Source: an uncultured Clostridium sp. (GTDB lineage Bacteria > Bacillota > Clostridia > TANB77 > CAG-508). From it: a stretch of 47,490 bases of DNA. The stretch's first letter is position 1, and each line of letters begins with the position of its first letter. The stretch lies in contig CAMMHE010000010.1 in NCBI GenBank assembly GCA_946496575.1, forward strand, positions 1-47,490, given 5' to 3'. The notes below the pieces were generated by a model. It was given only the letters and a program-made list of their open reading frames with translations, was not told where the DNA came from and did no database searches. The position numbers were made by a program, and so were the translations under genes. Below, piece by piece: positions 33,939-45,100 of this stretch.

Positions 33939-35582
33939 ATGAAAATTACATTTTTAGGAGCAACAAAAACAGTAACAGGTTCAAATTTTTTAGTAGAGGC
34001 ATTAAATAAAAAATTTTTAGTAGATTGTGGGATGTTCCAAGGAAGGGAAGAAATAGAAAAAGAAAATTACAAAGATTTTCCATATAATCCAGCAGATATA
34101 GATTTCATGCTTTTGACACATGCACATATAGACCATTCTGGAAGAATTCCAAAATTATATAAAGATGGTTTTAAAGGACCTATCTTTGCACATAAGGCAA
34201 CTTGTGATCTATGTGGTATAATGTTACCAGATAGTGGTCATATACAAGAAATGGAATCAGGTTGGAAAAATAAAAAAAGACAGAGGAAAGGTTTAAATCC
34301 AATAGAACCTTTATATACTGCACAAGATGCAATAGATTGCTTGGAAATATTTACTCCTGTAAAATATGATGAAATAATAGAAATTGATCAAAATATACAT
34401 GTAAGGTTTAATGATGCAGGTCATATGTTAGGATCAAGCATTATTGAACTTTGGGTAAAAGAAAATGAAAAAGAGACCAAAGCAGTATTTACAGGAGATT
34501 TAGGAAATAATGATATTCCATTATTAGGAAAACCTACAATGATGGAAAATGCAGATTTTTTAGTTATGGAATCAACATATGGAAGTAGATTACATAATAG
34601 AAATGATGAAAAAGCAGAACTATTTTTAGATGTAGTATCAGATACATTAGATAATAATGGAACAGTAATTATTCCATCATTTGCAGTAGGAAGAACTCAA
34701 GAGATATTATATGAAATAAATAAGCTAAAAGAAAATAGAAAAGATGAAAAGTTTGTAAGAGAATATAAAACATTAATGAAAGCTCCTGTATATGTTGACA
34801 GTCCACTTGCAATATCTGCAACACAAATATTTGAAAATAATATGGAACTATTTGATGAAGAAACGAAATCTAGAATATCTATGGGAGATAATCCATTGGA
34901 ATTTCCAGGATTAAAATTTGCACAAACAGCTGATGAATCAAAAGCATTAAATGAAAATCCAGATCCATCTATTATAATATCAGCAAGCGGAATGTGCGAA
35001 GTAGGAAGAATAAAGCATCATTTAAAGCATCATTTATGGGATCCAAAAAGTACAGTATTATTTGTAGGATACCAAGCACCAGGAACATTAGGTTATAGTA
35101 TAGTAAATGGAGCAAAAACAGTTAAAATATTTGGAGAAGAAATCAATGTAAATGCACGTGTTGAATATATAGAAGGATATTCAGGTCATGCTGATCAAGA
35201 AGGTTTGATGAATTTCATATATTCTTTTATAAAAAAACCTAAACATATATTTCTAGTACATGGAGAAGAAGAATCACAAAATGTATTAAAAGATAAAATA
35301 TTAGCAGAAACAGGAATCAATGTTCTAATACCAGATTGGGGAGAAACATATAATTTAGATAATGAAGTAGAATTAATAAATAAACTTGAAGGTAAACCAT
35401 CAACAAATTTAAGACAAGAAGTACTAGCAAGATTAGAACAAATAAAAAGAGAAATGCTAGATATGGAAAACTATGTAAAACAAGATGTTGAAGACAATAA
35501 ATTAAAAGAACAAGACATATTCAGAATAAATGAAAAAATAAAAGATTTAGAAAAACAAATTTTAAATGTGGTGGAAGGTTAA
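33939..35582 (+). CDS. Metallo-beta-lactamase/beta-CASP RNA-processing-type exonuclease
   Basis: A 547-residue cytoplasmic zinc enzyme of the CPSF73/YsxD-like beta-CASP family, which cleaves RNA. Motifs: FLGATKTVTGSNFLV at the N-terminus, the zinc site LTHAHIDHSGR, DAGHMLGSS, TGDLGN, STYGSR, then the beta-CASP blocks VIIPSFAVGRTQE, ISASGMCEVGRIKHHL and GYSGHADQEGL with the final histidine in FLVHGEEE. An ATG at 33927 would crowd the AAAGGA, so the ATG at 33939 (MKITFLGA) is preferred. It overlaps no gene but shares the operon with the GH15 gene, one base downstream. The C-terminal 60 residues are helical and charged. Confidence 0.9.
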   Translation: MKITFLGATKTVTGSNFLVEALNKKFLVDCGMFQGREEIEKENYKDFPYNPADIDFMLLTHAHIDHSGRIPKLYKDGFKGPIFAHKATCDLCGIMLPDSGHIQEMESGWKNKKRQRKGLNPIEPLYTAQDAIDCLEIFTPVKYDEIIEIDQNIHVRFNDAGHMLGSSIIELWVKENEKETKAVFTGDLGNNDIPLLGKPTMMENADFLVMESTYGSRLHNRNDEKAELFLDVVSDTLDNNGTVIIPSFAVGRTQEILYEINKLKENRKDEKFVREYKTLMKAPVYVDSPLAISATQIFENNMELFDEETKSRISMGDNPLEFPGLKFAQTADESKALNENPDPSIIISASGMCEVGRIKHHLKHHLWDPKSTVLFVGYQAPGTLGYSIVNGAKTVKIFGEEINVNARVEYIEGYSGHADQEGLMNFIYSFIKKPKHIFLVHGEEESQNVLKDKILAETGINVLIPDWGETYNLDNEVELINKLEGKPSTNLRQEVLARLEQIKREMLDMENYVKQDVEDNKLKEQDIFRINEKIKDLEKQILNVVEG

Positions 35583-35583
35583 G

Positions 35584-37512
35584 ATGAATAGATATTTAAA
35601 TGAAGCAATAATAGGAAATAAGAATATTTTAATGACATTATCATCAAAAGGTGAAGCTTTAAGAATATTATATCCAAATAGAGATAGTAGACAGTATTTA
35701 AACTTTTTGCATATGGGTTTAAAAATAAATGATTCAGATATAATTTATTTACATGATGACATAAATAATGTTTATAAACAATATTATGAAACAGATACAA
35801 ATATATTAAATACAGAAATTACAAATACTTATTTTGAATTAAAAATATTACAGACAGATTTTGTAATGTTAAAAGAAGATGTTATAATAAGAAAATATAT
35901 ATTGATAAATGAAAATAATATAGATTTAAATTTAAACTTTTTAATACATTCAGAACTTTTGTCAGATCAAAATAATTTTGTAGGTTCAAAAATTATTGAT
36001 GGAGGAATGATACAATATGCACATGATTTTTCATTATCAATTTTTGCAAAAAATCAAAAATTATTAAGCCATCAACTAAATAATTCAAAAGATAATATAA
36101 AAACAGCAATTATAAAAGACAAAGATTATATAGGGATGTCAAAAGATTCAAGCATAAGTTATGATTTAGGAACAATAAAGCCAAATGAAAAAAAGGAAAT
36201 AGAAATTTGTATACTTTTGAATGATAATAAAAAAACAATATCAGAAATTGAAAATGAAGCAGAAAGAATAAAGAAAATAGATTTTCAAAAACAATATATA
36301 AATGCAAAATCATATTGGAGAAAATATGTAAAAGAACACAATGGTTTAAAACTAGATGAACCTAAAAGTGAATATGAGGAAAAAATATTAGAAATATATA
36401 TACGAAGCATATTATTATTTCCATTACTAATAAACCAATCAACAGGAGGAATAATATCTGCACCAGAAGTTGATGAAAATTTAAGTAATTGTGGAAGATA
36501 TGGATATTGTTGGCCTCGTGATGCAGTATTTATAACAAGAGCACTAGACATTTTAAACATGCAAAAAGAAGCAGAAAAGTTTTATAGTATATTTTGCAAA
36601 AACACACAAAGTAAAAATGGAATGTGGGAACAGAGATTCTATACAGATGGAAGACTAGCACCTTGTTGGGGGTATCAAATAGATGAAACTGCAAGCGTTG
36701 TATATGGTGTATATTCTCATTATTTATATACAAAAAATGAAAAATTTTTAAAAGATAATCTTCAAATGTGTGAAAAAGCAATAGAATTTTTAAAAAGATA
36801 TATAAAAGATATATTTGAAAAAAAAGAAAATCCAGATTATGAAAATAAATATCATATAAGTTATGATTTATGGGAGATGTGTGAAGGAATTCATTTATAT
36901 TCTTTGGCAAGTATATATGGAGCATTTGATGCAATACTAAATATATATAAAGTACTTGGAAAAAATATATCTGACTTTGAAGGTGGAAACAGGTTAAAAA
37001 ATGAAAAAGTTTATAAATCAACAAAAGAATTAGAAAATTTACAAGTACAATTAAAAAAATATATAAATGATAATATGTATGACGAAACCAAAAGCTCATA
37101 TGTAAGAAATGAACAAGATAAAAAGATGGATATTAGCATATTAGGATCAGTTATACCATTTAAAATATTTACAGCAAAGGAAAAGAAAATTGTAAATACA
37201 GTAGAAAGAATAAATTTAAGTTTAAGAACTTACACAGGTGGCTATCAGAGATTTGAAAAAGATCATTATATGAATGGGAATCCATGGATAATATCAAATT
37301 TATGGATGACACTATATTATTTAGAAAAAGGTGAAAAGAAAAAAGCAAAAGAAACATTTGATTTTGTGTTAAAAACAGTAGGAAAACATTACTTTTTAAG
37401 TGAGCAAATAGATAATGCAACATTAAAACCAAATTGGGTAATCGGGTTAGGATGGTCACATGCAATGTTTATATTAGTTTTAGAGAAAATGAAACAAATT
37501 GGACAAGTATAA
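35584..37512 (+). CDS. GH15-family glycoside hydrolase (glucoamylase-like)
   Basis: A 642-residue two-domain enzyme without a signal peptide. Residues 1-240 form the N-terminal super-beta-sandwich, residues 265-642 the (alpha/alpha)6 barrel. GH15 blocks: GGIISAPEVDE (288-298), YCWPRDAVF (308-316), GMWEQRFYTDGRLAPCWGYQIDETA (346-370 region), DLWEMCEG with the likely general acid Glu431, and LSEQID with the likely general base Glu607, then GLGWSHAMF. GH15 enzymes release glucose from alpha-glucans, dextran or trehalose, and the cytoplasmic form suggests storage-glucan or trehalose use. The ATG at 35584 follows GGTGGAAGG and starts one base after the beta-CASP gene. The substrate is uncertain. 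Confidence 0.88.
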   Translation: MNRYLNEAIIGNKNILMTLSSKGEALRILYPNRDSRQYLNFLHMGLKINDSDIIYLHDDINNVYKQYYETDTNILNTEITNTYFELKILQTDFVMLKEDVIIRKYILINENNIDLNLNFLIHSELLSDQNNFVGSKIIDGGMIQYAHDFSLSIFAKNQKLLSHQLNNSKDNIKTAIIKDKDYIGMSKDSSISYDLGTIKPNEKKEIEICILLNDNKKTISEIENEAERIKKIDFQKQYINAKSYWRKYVKEHNGLKLDEPKSEYEEKILEIYIRSILLFPLLINQSTGGIISAPEVDENLSNCGRYGYCWPRDAVFITRALDILNMQKEAEKFYSIFCKNTQSKNGMWEQRFYTDGRLAPCWGYQIDETASVVYGVYSHYLYTKNEKFLKDNLQMCEKAIEFLKRYIKDIFEKKENPDYENKYHISYDLWEMCEGIHLYSLASIYGAFDAILNIYKVLGKNISDFEGGNRLKNEKVYKSTKELENLQVQLKKYINDNMYDETKSSYVRNEQDKKMDISILGSVIPFKIFTAKEKKIVNTVERINLSLRTYTGGYQRFEKDHYMNGNPWIISNLWMTLYYLEKGEKKKAKETFDFVLKTVGKHYFLSEQIDNATLKPNWVIGLGWSHAMFILVLEKMKQIGQV

Positions 37513-37543
37513 GGCAAGTATAACACTTGCCTATTCCTATAAT
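37513..37543 (+). promoter_or_regulatory. Hairpin plus -10 element before the pilin-like gene
   Basis: A 7-bp inverted repeat (GGCAAGT 37513-37519, ACTTGCC 37525-37531) starts at the GH15 stop codon and is followed by TATAAT at 37538-37543, without a recognisable -35. There is no T run, so it is a poor terminator. It could be an operator over an activator-dependent promoter or an RNA-processing hairpin. Confidence 0.4.
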
Positions 37544-37565
37544 AGAAGAAAGGAAAACAAAAACC

Positions 37566-39077
37566 ATGAAAAATCAAAAAGGATCTATAACACTATTTGT
37601 ATTATTATCAGTATTATTTTTTATTTTCTTATTAGTTGGGATATTTATAAATTTTGCAAATAAATCTGGAACTCAAGAGAAGCAAATTTCTGAAATACAA
37701 GAAAATTACAATCAATATACATCTGAAGAAGGACAAGCAGAATTATTTAATAAAATAATTACAACTTTGCCAACTACATCATATACTACTCCATGGTTAC
37801 CAGAGGGATTTGGAAGAGTATTAGATATTGATTCAGAAACAGGAAAGATAACAGGAACTAATTTAGAAACAGGATTAGTAATATCAAATACTGCAGATGG
37901 AAAAGAAGGAACTCAAAATTATGTTTGGATAGAAGTTCCAACAAATACAAGTCAAACAATAACTATAGATGGAACAACAAAAACAATTAAATTATCAGAA
38001 GCACAAAATGATGATGAAATACAAGCTATTTTAGAAGAATATGTAGGAAATTATAGAAATGGTTCTGGTTCACAAGGAAATGGTGTATGGGAAGAAGAAT
38101 GGTATGACTTATATAATGCAACATGGGATGGAACTTCTGAATATGCTCAAATTAAAAACAAAAGTAGTAGTAATTTTTCTAAATGGAAAGAATATTATGG
38201 AGATAATGTATATACTTCAACAAGTGAAAATATAGAAGGTGAAATGACAAAAGTTGATTTTTCTACTGAAACATATTTAGATGACAATTTTTATTTTGTA
38301 AAAGTAGATGACAAATTTAAAAATCATGATGATGGATGTGGCTTAACATGGCAAGGATATCAAGACACATTTAGTAAAATGTTAAGAAGTGTACAAGAAC
38401 ATGGAGGATTTTGGATATCACAATATGAAGCAGGAATAGCATATGAAAAAGAAGGAGAACCTGCAACGAATAGAACTATTGATTCACCAAGAATAACAAA
38501 TCCTACAAAAGCAAATTATGCAAAAGATCAATACCCATATAATTATATACAATGTAGTGAAGCACAAAAAATTGCAGCACAAGATTCAACAAGTGAATAT
38601 ACTAGTAGTTTACTTTTTGGAATACAATGGGATTTAGTATGCAAATTTATAGAAACAAAGACAGATAAAACTTATGAAAATATAGCAGTAAGAAGTATAT
38701 GGGGAAATTATACTGATACATTGTGGACTTCAAGCACAAATAGTAGATATAGTACAACTTATAGCAGAGTTTTTAGTTCAGGAACATATTCAAAAGCAAG
38801 CTCTGAAGCAGTATTATTAACTACAGGTGCAATAGATAAAGCAACAATAAGTGGAAGTGATATAGAATATATGACAAATCCAATGAATATATACGATTTT
38901 GCTGGAAATTTATATGAATATACTTTAGAACATACTAAAGGTGATCCTATAAAACCATGTGCAATTAGAGGAGGAGCATATACCGTAAAAAACGAAAGTG
39001 AACCAGCATCCTTTGGCTATTTCGAAAGAGCCGGAGGAGGTAGTTATAATGAAGGATTCCGTTCTTCATTATATTAA
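37566..39077 (+). CDS. Pilin-like surface protein with C-terminal sulfatase-modifying-factor/C-type-lectin-like domain
   Basis: A 503-residue exported protein. The N-terminus MKNQKGSITLFVLLSVLFFIF resembles a class III (prepilin) signal with cleavage after Gly6 and a long hydrophobic helix, but Phe takes the place of the usual Glu5. Residues about 40-260 are Thr/Ser/Asn-rich and unfamiliar. From about 265 onward it resembles the formylglycine-generating-enzyme fold: HGGFWISQYEAGIAYE, NIYDFAGNLYEYTLE, AIRGGAYTV and the terminal GFRSSLY. That fold, ending in GFR, is shared by target proteins of diversity-generating retroelements. The last ~90 bases (38981-39070) are about 41% G+C with codons such as TTC, GCC and CGT, rare elsewhere in the gene. 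The ATG follows AAAGGA; TTG at 37527 lacks support. Confidence 0.72.
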   Translation: MKNQKGSITLFVLLSVLFFIFLLVGIFINFANKSGTQEKQISEIQENYNQYTSEEGQAELFNKIITTLPTTSYTTPWLPEGFGRVLDIDSETGKITGTNLETGLVISNTADGKEGTQNYVWIEVPTNTSQTITIDGTTKTIKLSEAQNDDEIQAILEEYVGNYRNGSGSQGNGVWEEEWYDLYNATWDGTSEYAQIKNKSSSNFSKWKEYYGDNVYTSTSENIEGEMTKVDFSTETYLDDNFYFVKVDDKFKNHDDGCGLTWQGYQDTFSKMLRSVQEHGGFWISQYEAGIAYEKEGEPATNRTIDSPRITNPTKANYAKDQYPYNYIQCSEAQKIAAQDSTSEYTSSLLFGIQWDLVCKFIETKTDKTYENIAVRSIWGNYTDTLWTSSTNSRYSTTYSRVFSSGTYSKASSEAVLLTTGAIDKATISGSDIEYMTNPMNIYDFAGNLYEYTLEHTKGDPIKPCAIRGGAYTVKNESEPASFGYFERAGGGSYNEGFRSSLY

Positions 39078-39178
39078 AAAATTACTTTATCTTAAAATTA
39101 GTAAAACAAAATCTAAAAATGCATAAAAATTCCACAAATTGCAAACAATAACAAAAAATTGCAAGGAGTGGAGTTTTT

Positions 39179-42100
39179 TTGAGTGATAATAAAATATTAC
39201 AAATACATGGAGCTGTTTTAGAAAAAGATCAGTTAAAAAAACATCTTGAAAATATAGCCATAACTCATAGTTTAATGGAAAGATCTGATAAAAAAACATA
39301 TCCTGTACCAAGAATGATGCAAAATTATTATTTAATTAAAAAGGTTTATAAATTATTAAATGAGAATTTAAAACAAGATATAAGTATCCATCCGGCAGGA
39401 GAGTGGTTATTAGATAATTTTTATATAATAGAAGAGACAGTTAAAATAGTAAGAAAGCAATTATCTTTAAAAAGATATCAAAACTTTGTAGCTTTAAAAT
39501 CAGGGACATATAAAGGATTTGCAAGAATATATATTTTAGCTGCTGAAATAGTTGCATACACAGATAATAAGATAAATAGACAAAATTTAGAAGAATATCT
39601 ACAAGCATATCAAAGTAAAAAATATCTAGATATGGAAGAAATTTGGAATATAGGAACATTTATGCAAATAGCAATAATAGAAAACATAAGGCAGATTTGT
39701 GAGATAATATATAGTTCTCAAATACAAAAATATAAAGCAAAACAGATAATAGATAAATTTTTAGAAAAATCTCAAAATCAAATATTACCTAAAAATTTAA
39801 AATTAGAAATAAAACAAAATGAAAAAATAAATGCAATAGAAAATTCAAAATATCCATTTATAGAATATTTGTCTTATTTATTAAAAAAATATGGAAAAAA
39901 ATCATATAGCTATCAACAAGCATTAGAAGAAATAGTAGAAAGAAGCGGAATGACTGTGTCAGAAGCAATACGTAAAGAACATTTTGACATAGCTGTAAGA
40001 AAAGTCTCAATGGGAAATGGAATATTAAGTATAAAAGCAATACAAAGAATAAATTTTTCTGAAATATTTGAAGTGATAAATCAGGTAGAGGAAATATTTA
40101 AGAAAGATCCAGCACAAGTTTATGAGTATATGGATTATAAAACAAAGGAATATTATAGAACATCAATAAAAGAGATTTCAATAAAAACAAAAATATCAGA
40201 AATATATATAGCACAAAAATTATTAAAATTAGCTCAAAGTGGTAAAAAAAATAGTAAACAAAATCATATAGGATATTATCTAATAGATGAGGGAAAAAAT
40301 AAGTTATATAAGGAATTAGGATTTAGATATAAGACAATATCTGCTAAAAATAAAATGAAAATATTTATTTTATCAATTTCGTTTTTTTCTATTGCTATAT
40401 CAATATTATTAGGAATAAGTAAAAATGAAATTACAAAAACAAATTTAATTTTTACAATAATAGCTATAGCTATATTAATAGTACCAATTTCAGAAATTGT
40501 TATACAAATCGTACAATATATATTAGGAAAAATTGTAAAACCTAAAATTATACCTAAAATAGATTTTACTAAAGGAATAGATGAGAAAAATGCAACAATG
40601 GTAGTTATTCCAACAATTATAAACTCAGAAAAAAAGGTAAGAGAACTATTTCGAAAAGTAGAAGTCTATTATTTAGCAAATAAGAGTAAAAATTTATATT
40701 TCACTATTCTAGGAGATTGTTCACAAAGTGATAAAGAAAAAGAAAATTTTGATAAAGAAATAATAGAACAAGGATATGCTCAAACTAAAATATTAAATGA
40801 AAAATATAGTATAGACGACAAAAAAATATTTAATTTTGTGTATAGACAAAGGGAATGGAATGCAAAAGAAAATTCATATTTAGGTTGGGAGAGAAAAAGA
40901 GGTTTTTTAAATCAATTTAATAAATTTTTATTAGGTAAAAAAATAAAAGAATTTAAAGTAAATACAATAGAACAAGACAAAATACCAAAAATAAAATATA
41001 TAATAACATTAGATTCAGATACAGACTTAACATTAAATTCTGTTTTTGAATTAGTAGGAGCAATGGCACATATATTGAATAAACCAATAATTGATGAGAG
41101 AAAAAACGTAGTAATTGAAGGTTATGGAATTATACAACCGAGAATAGGTGTAAAGTTAGAAACAAGTTATAAAAATATATTTACAAAAATATTTGCAGGA
41201 AATGGCGGAAGAGATTTATATGCAAATGCTATATCAGATATATATCAAGATAATTTTTGGGAAGGAATATTTACAGGAAAAGGAATTTATGATTTAGAAG
41301 TATTTGAAAATGTCTTACAAAATGCTATCCCAGAAAACAAAGTATTAAGTCATGATTTACTTGAAGGATGTTATTTAAGATGTGGATTAGCGACAGATAT
41401 ATTTTTAATAGATGATTATCCAACAAAATATATGACATATATAAATAGACTTTCTCGCTGGATTAGAGGAGATTGGCAAATATCAGATTGGCTATTTAAT
41501 AATATCAAAAACAATAAAAATGAAAAAATAAAAAACCCACTAAATATAATATCAAAATATAAAATATTTGATAATTTAAGAAGAAGTGTATTTGAAATTT
41601 TATCTTTAATAGGAATATTCTATTTTTACAAAAATATAGCATTAGAAATTATTTTACTAATTGCAATAATCTTACCACATTTATTTAATGTATTAAATTA
41701 TGTAATATTTAAAAAAGAAGGAGAAAAATATCAAAAATCATTTTCATCAAAAATAGGGACTTTGAAAGCAGATATATATCAAATATTAATAAGTATAGGA
41801 ACACTTCCATATAAAGCTTATATATCTTTAATATCTATACTAAAAGCTATATATAGAAGCAAAATATCACATAAAAATTTACTAGAATGGACAACTTCAG
41901 AAGAAGCCGAAAAAATTGCAAAAACGGATTTAAAATCTTATTATAAAAAAATGATTATAAATGTAATTTTAGGAGTTTTATTATTAATAATTGCAATAGT
42001 AAGCAAAAATATATTGAATTTTATAATAGGATTAATATGGATAATAACTCCATTTGCAATGTGTAAGATCAGTAAAGAACAAAAAAATGTACAAAAAATT

Positions 42101-45100
42101 TCAGAAAAATTATCAAAAGATGAAAAAGAATATATATTAGAAATTGCACAAAAAACATGGGAATATTTTAAAGATTTCTTAACAAAAGAAAATAATTATT
42201 TAATAACAGATAATTATCAAGAGGATAGAATTACAAAAATAGTAAAAAGGACATCCTCAACTAATATAGGATTATCACTATTAGCAGTAATTTCAGCAAT
42301 AGACTTGAAATTTATAAGCAAAGAAGAAGGAATAGAATTATTAGAAAAAATCATAGATACAATAATGAGTTTACAAAAATTAAATGGACATCTATATAAT
42401 TGGTATAACATAGAAACAAAAGAGCCATTAATTCCTAGATATATTTCTACAGTTGATAGTGGAAATTTTATAGGATATCTATATGTAACAAAAACATTTA
42501 TAAAAAATTTAGATGAAAATATATCACAAATAAAAGAAAAAATATTAGAAAAAATTGATAAATTAATAAATGAAACAGATTTTAGTATGTTATATAGTAA
42601 TGAGCAAAAGTTATTTTCAATAGGATTTGATGTAGAAGAAAATAGACTAACAGACTCATATTATGATTTATTAGCATCAGAAGCAAGACAAGCAAGTTTA
42701 GTTGCAATTGCCAAAAAAGATGTAGAGGTAAAAAATTGGAATAGTTTAAGTAGAACGATGACAGAATTAAATGGATATAAAGGACTTATATCATGGTCAG
42801 GAACTGCATTTGAATATTTAATGCCAAATATAAATATTCCTGTATATGAAGGAAGCTTAATTTTTGAATCTTGTAAATTTATGATAATGAGTCAAATTGA
42901 ATATTCAAAAAGACTGGGAATTCCATGGGGAATGTCTGAAGCAGCTTTTAACTTAAAAGATTTGCAATCTAGTTATCAATATAAATCTTTTGGAATTCCA
43001 TGGCTTGGACTAAAACGAGGTCTAGCAGACGAAATGGTAGTATCAAGTTATGCAAGTGTTTTAGCAATTAATTTTATTCCAAAAGAAGTAATAAATAATT
43101 TAAAACAACTAGAAAAGCAAAAAATGTATGCAAAATATGGATTTTACGAGTCAATAGATTATACACCTGAAAGATTAAATAAAGGAGAAAAAGCAAAAGT
43201 AGTAAAGACATATATGGCACATCATCAGGCATTAATACTATTATCAATTAATAATTTATTAAATAATAATATATTTCAAAAAAGATTTATGCAAAATCCA
43301 GAAATTGAAGGAACAAAAATATTATTACAAGAGAGAATACCAGAAACATTTATAACTACTAAAGACACAAAAGAAAAAATAGAAAAGATAAAATATAAAG
43401 AATATACAGATTACACAGAACAAGTAATTAATCAAATAGATCATAGAATAGTAAATAGTAATGTAATTTCAAATAAAAATTATACTATAGCAATAAATCA
43501 ATATGGAAGAGGATTCAGTAAATATAAAGATATTTATATAAATAGATTTAAAAAGACATCAGATGAAAATCAAGGAATATTTTTCTATATAAAAAATATT
43601 AAAAGTAATAAAATATGGTCTACAAACTATAGTAATGAAAATAAAAAATATAGTATAAGTTTTATGCCAGATAAGATTAAACAAGAAACAGAAATGGAAG
43701 GAATAAAAACTAAATTAAAAATAATAATTGCATCTAATGATCCTGTTGAAATAAGAAAATTAGAAATAGAAAACACAACAAGTGAAGAACAAATATTAGA
43801 AATTGTAAGTTATTTTGAACCAGTTCTTTCAAAAAAAGAACAAGATTATGCACATCAAGCATTTAACAATTTATTTTTAAAATCAGAATATGATGAACAA
43901 AACTCATTACTAATAGTAAAAAGAAAAGCAAGAGGTTTAGATGAAAAAGACATATATTTAGCAGTTAAAATGGATACAAATGGTGATAAAATAGGAGATA
44001 TAGAATACGAAATTGATAAAGAAAAGTTTATTGGGAGAGGTAATATTGGCATTCCTAATATGATAAAACAGTCGCTACCATTCTCAAAAAAGGTAGGATT
44101 ATGTACAGAAGCAGTAATAGCAATAAAAAATATAATTAAACTTAAGCCAAATGATAAAGCAGATGTAGATTTAAGCATATCGGTTGGGGAAGAAAAAAAT
44201 GAAGTAATCGAAAATCTACAAAAATATCAATCAGAAAATATAGAAAGAGCATTTAGAATCTCCAGAGCAAGATGTGAAGCAGAAAGTAGATATTTAGGAA
44301 TAAAAGGAAAAGAAATAGAAGTTTATCAAAAAATATTGTCTTATATTTTATTTGATAATCCTTTAAAATCAGAGAATATAAAAAATCTACCACATAGAAA
44401 TTATATGAAAAGCGATTTGTGGAAATATGGAATATCTGGTGATTTTCCGATAATTTTAGTAAAAATATCAGAGGCAAATGATATATATGTTATAAATCAA
44501 ATTTTAAAAGCATATGAGTTTTTTAGAATAAAGAATATCGAAGTTGAAATAGTAATATTAAATGAAGAAAAATACAGCAATGAAAGTTATACTAGAGATG
44601 AAATAGAAAAAGCAATAATAAATAGTAGTGTATCATATATGAAAAATATAAGAGGAGGAATATTTGTATTAGAAAAAGAGAATATAGAAAAAGAAGTAAT
44701 TGAAACATTAGAATTTATCGCAAATTTGAATATTGATAGCCATCAAGGCAAATTAGAAAATGCTATAAGAGATATGGAAGAGGAATATTTAAAGAAAAAT
44801 CCAATTAAAGAAAGTAAAAAAGAAAATAATTCAATCTATATGGCAGATGATATAACAGATGATATAAATATATTAGAAAATTATAATGATTTAAAATACT
44901 ATAATGAATATGGAGCATTTTCACCAGATGGAAAAGAATATTTAATAGTAGTAAATAAAAATAACAGACTTCCAACAGTATGGAGTAATATATTATCAAA
45001 TGAGAAATTTGGAACAATAACTACAGAAAGCATGGGAGGATATAGTTGGTATAAAAATTGTAGATTAAATAGAGTCAGTGCATGGAATAATTCCGCAAGT

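Noticed and set aside
36530..37099. 189-codon open frame on the - strand inside the GH15 gene
   Set aside because: Antisense shadow of a gene with clear GH15 motifs; the composition is Leu/His/Tyr-biased with no recognisable domain.
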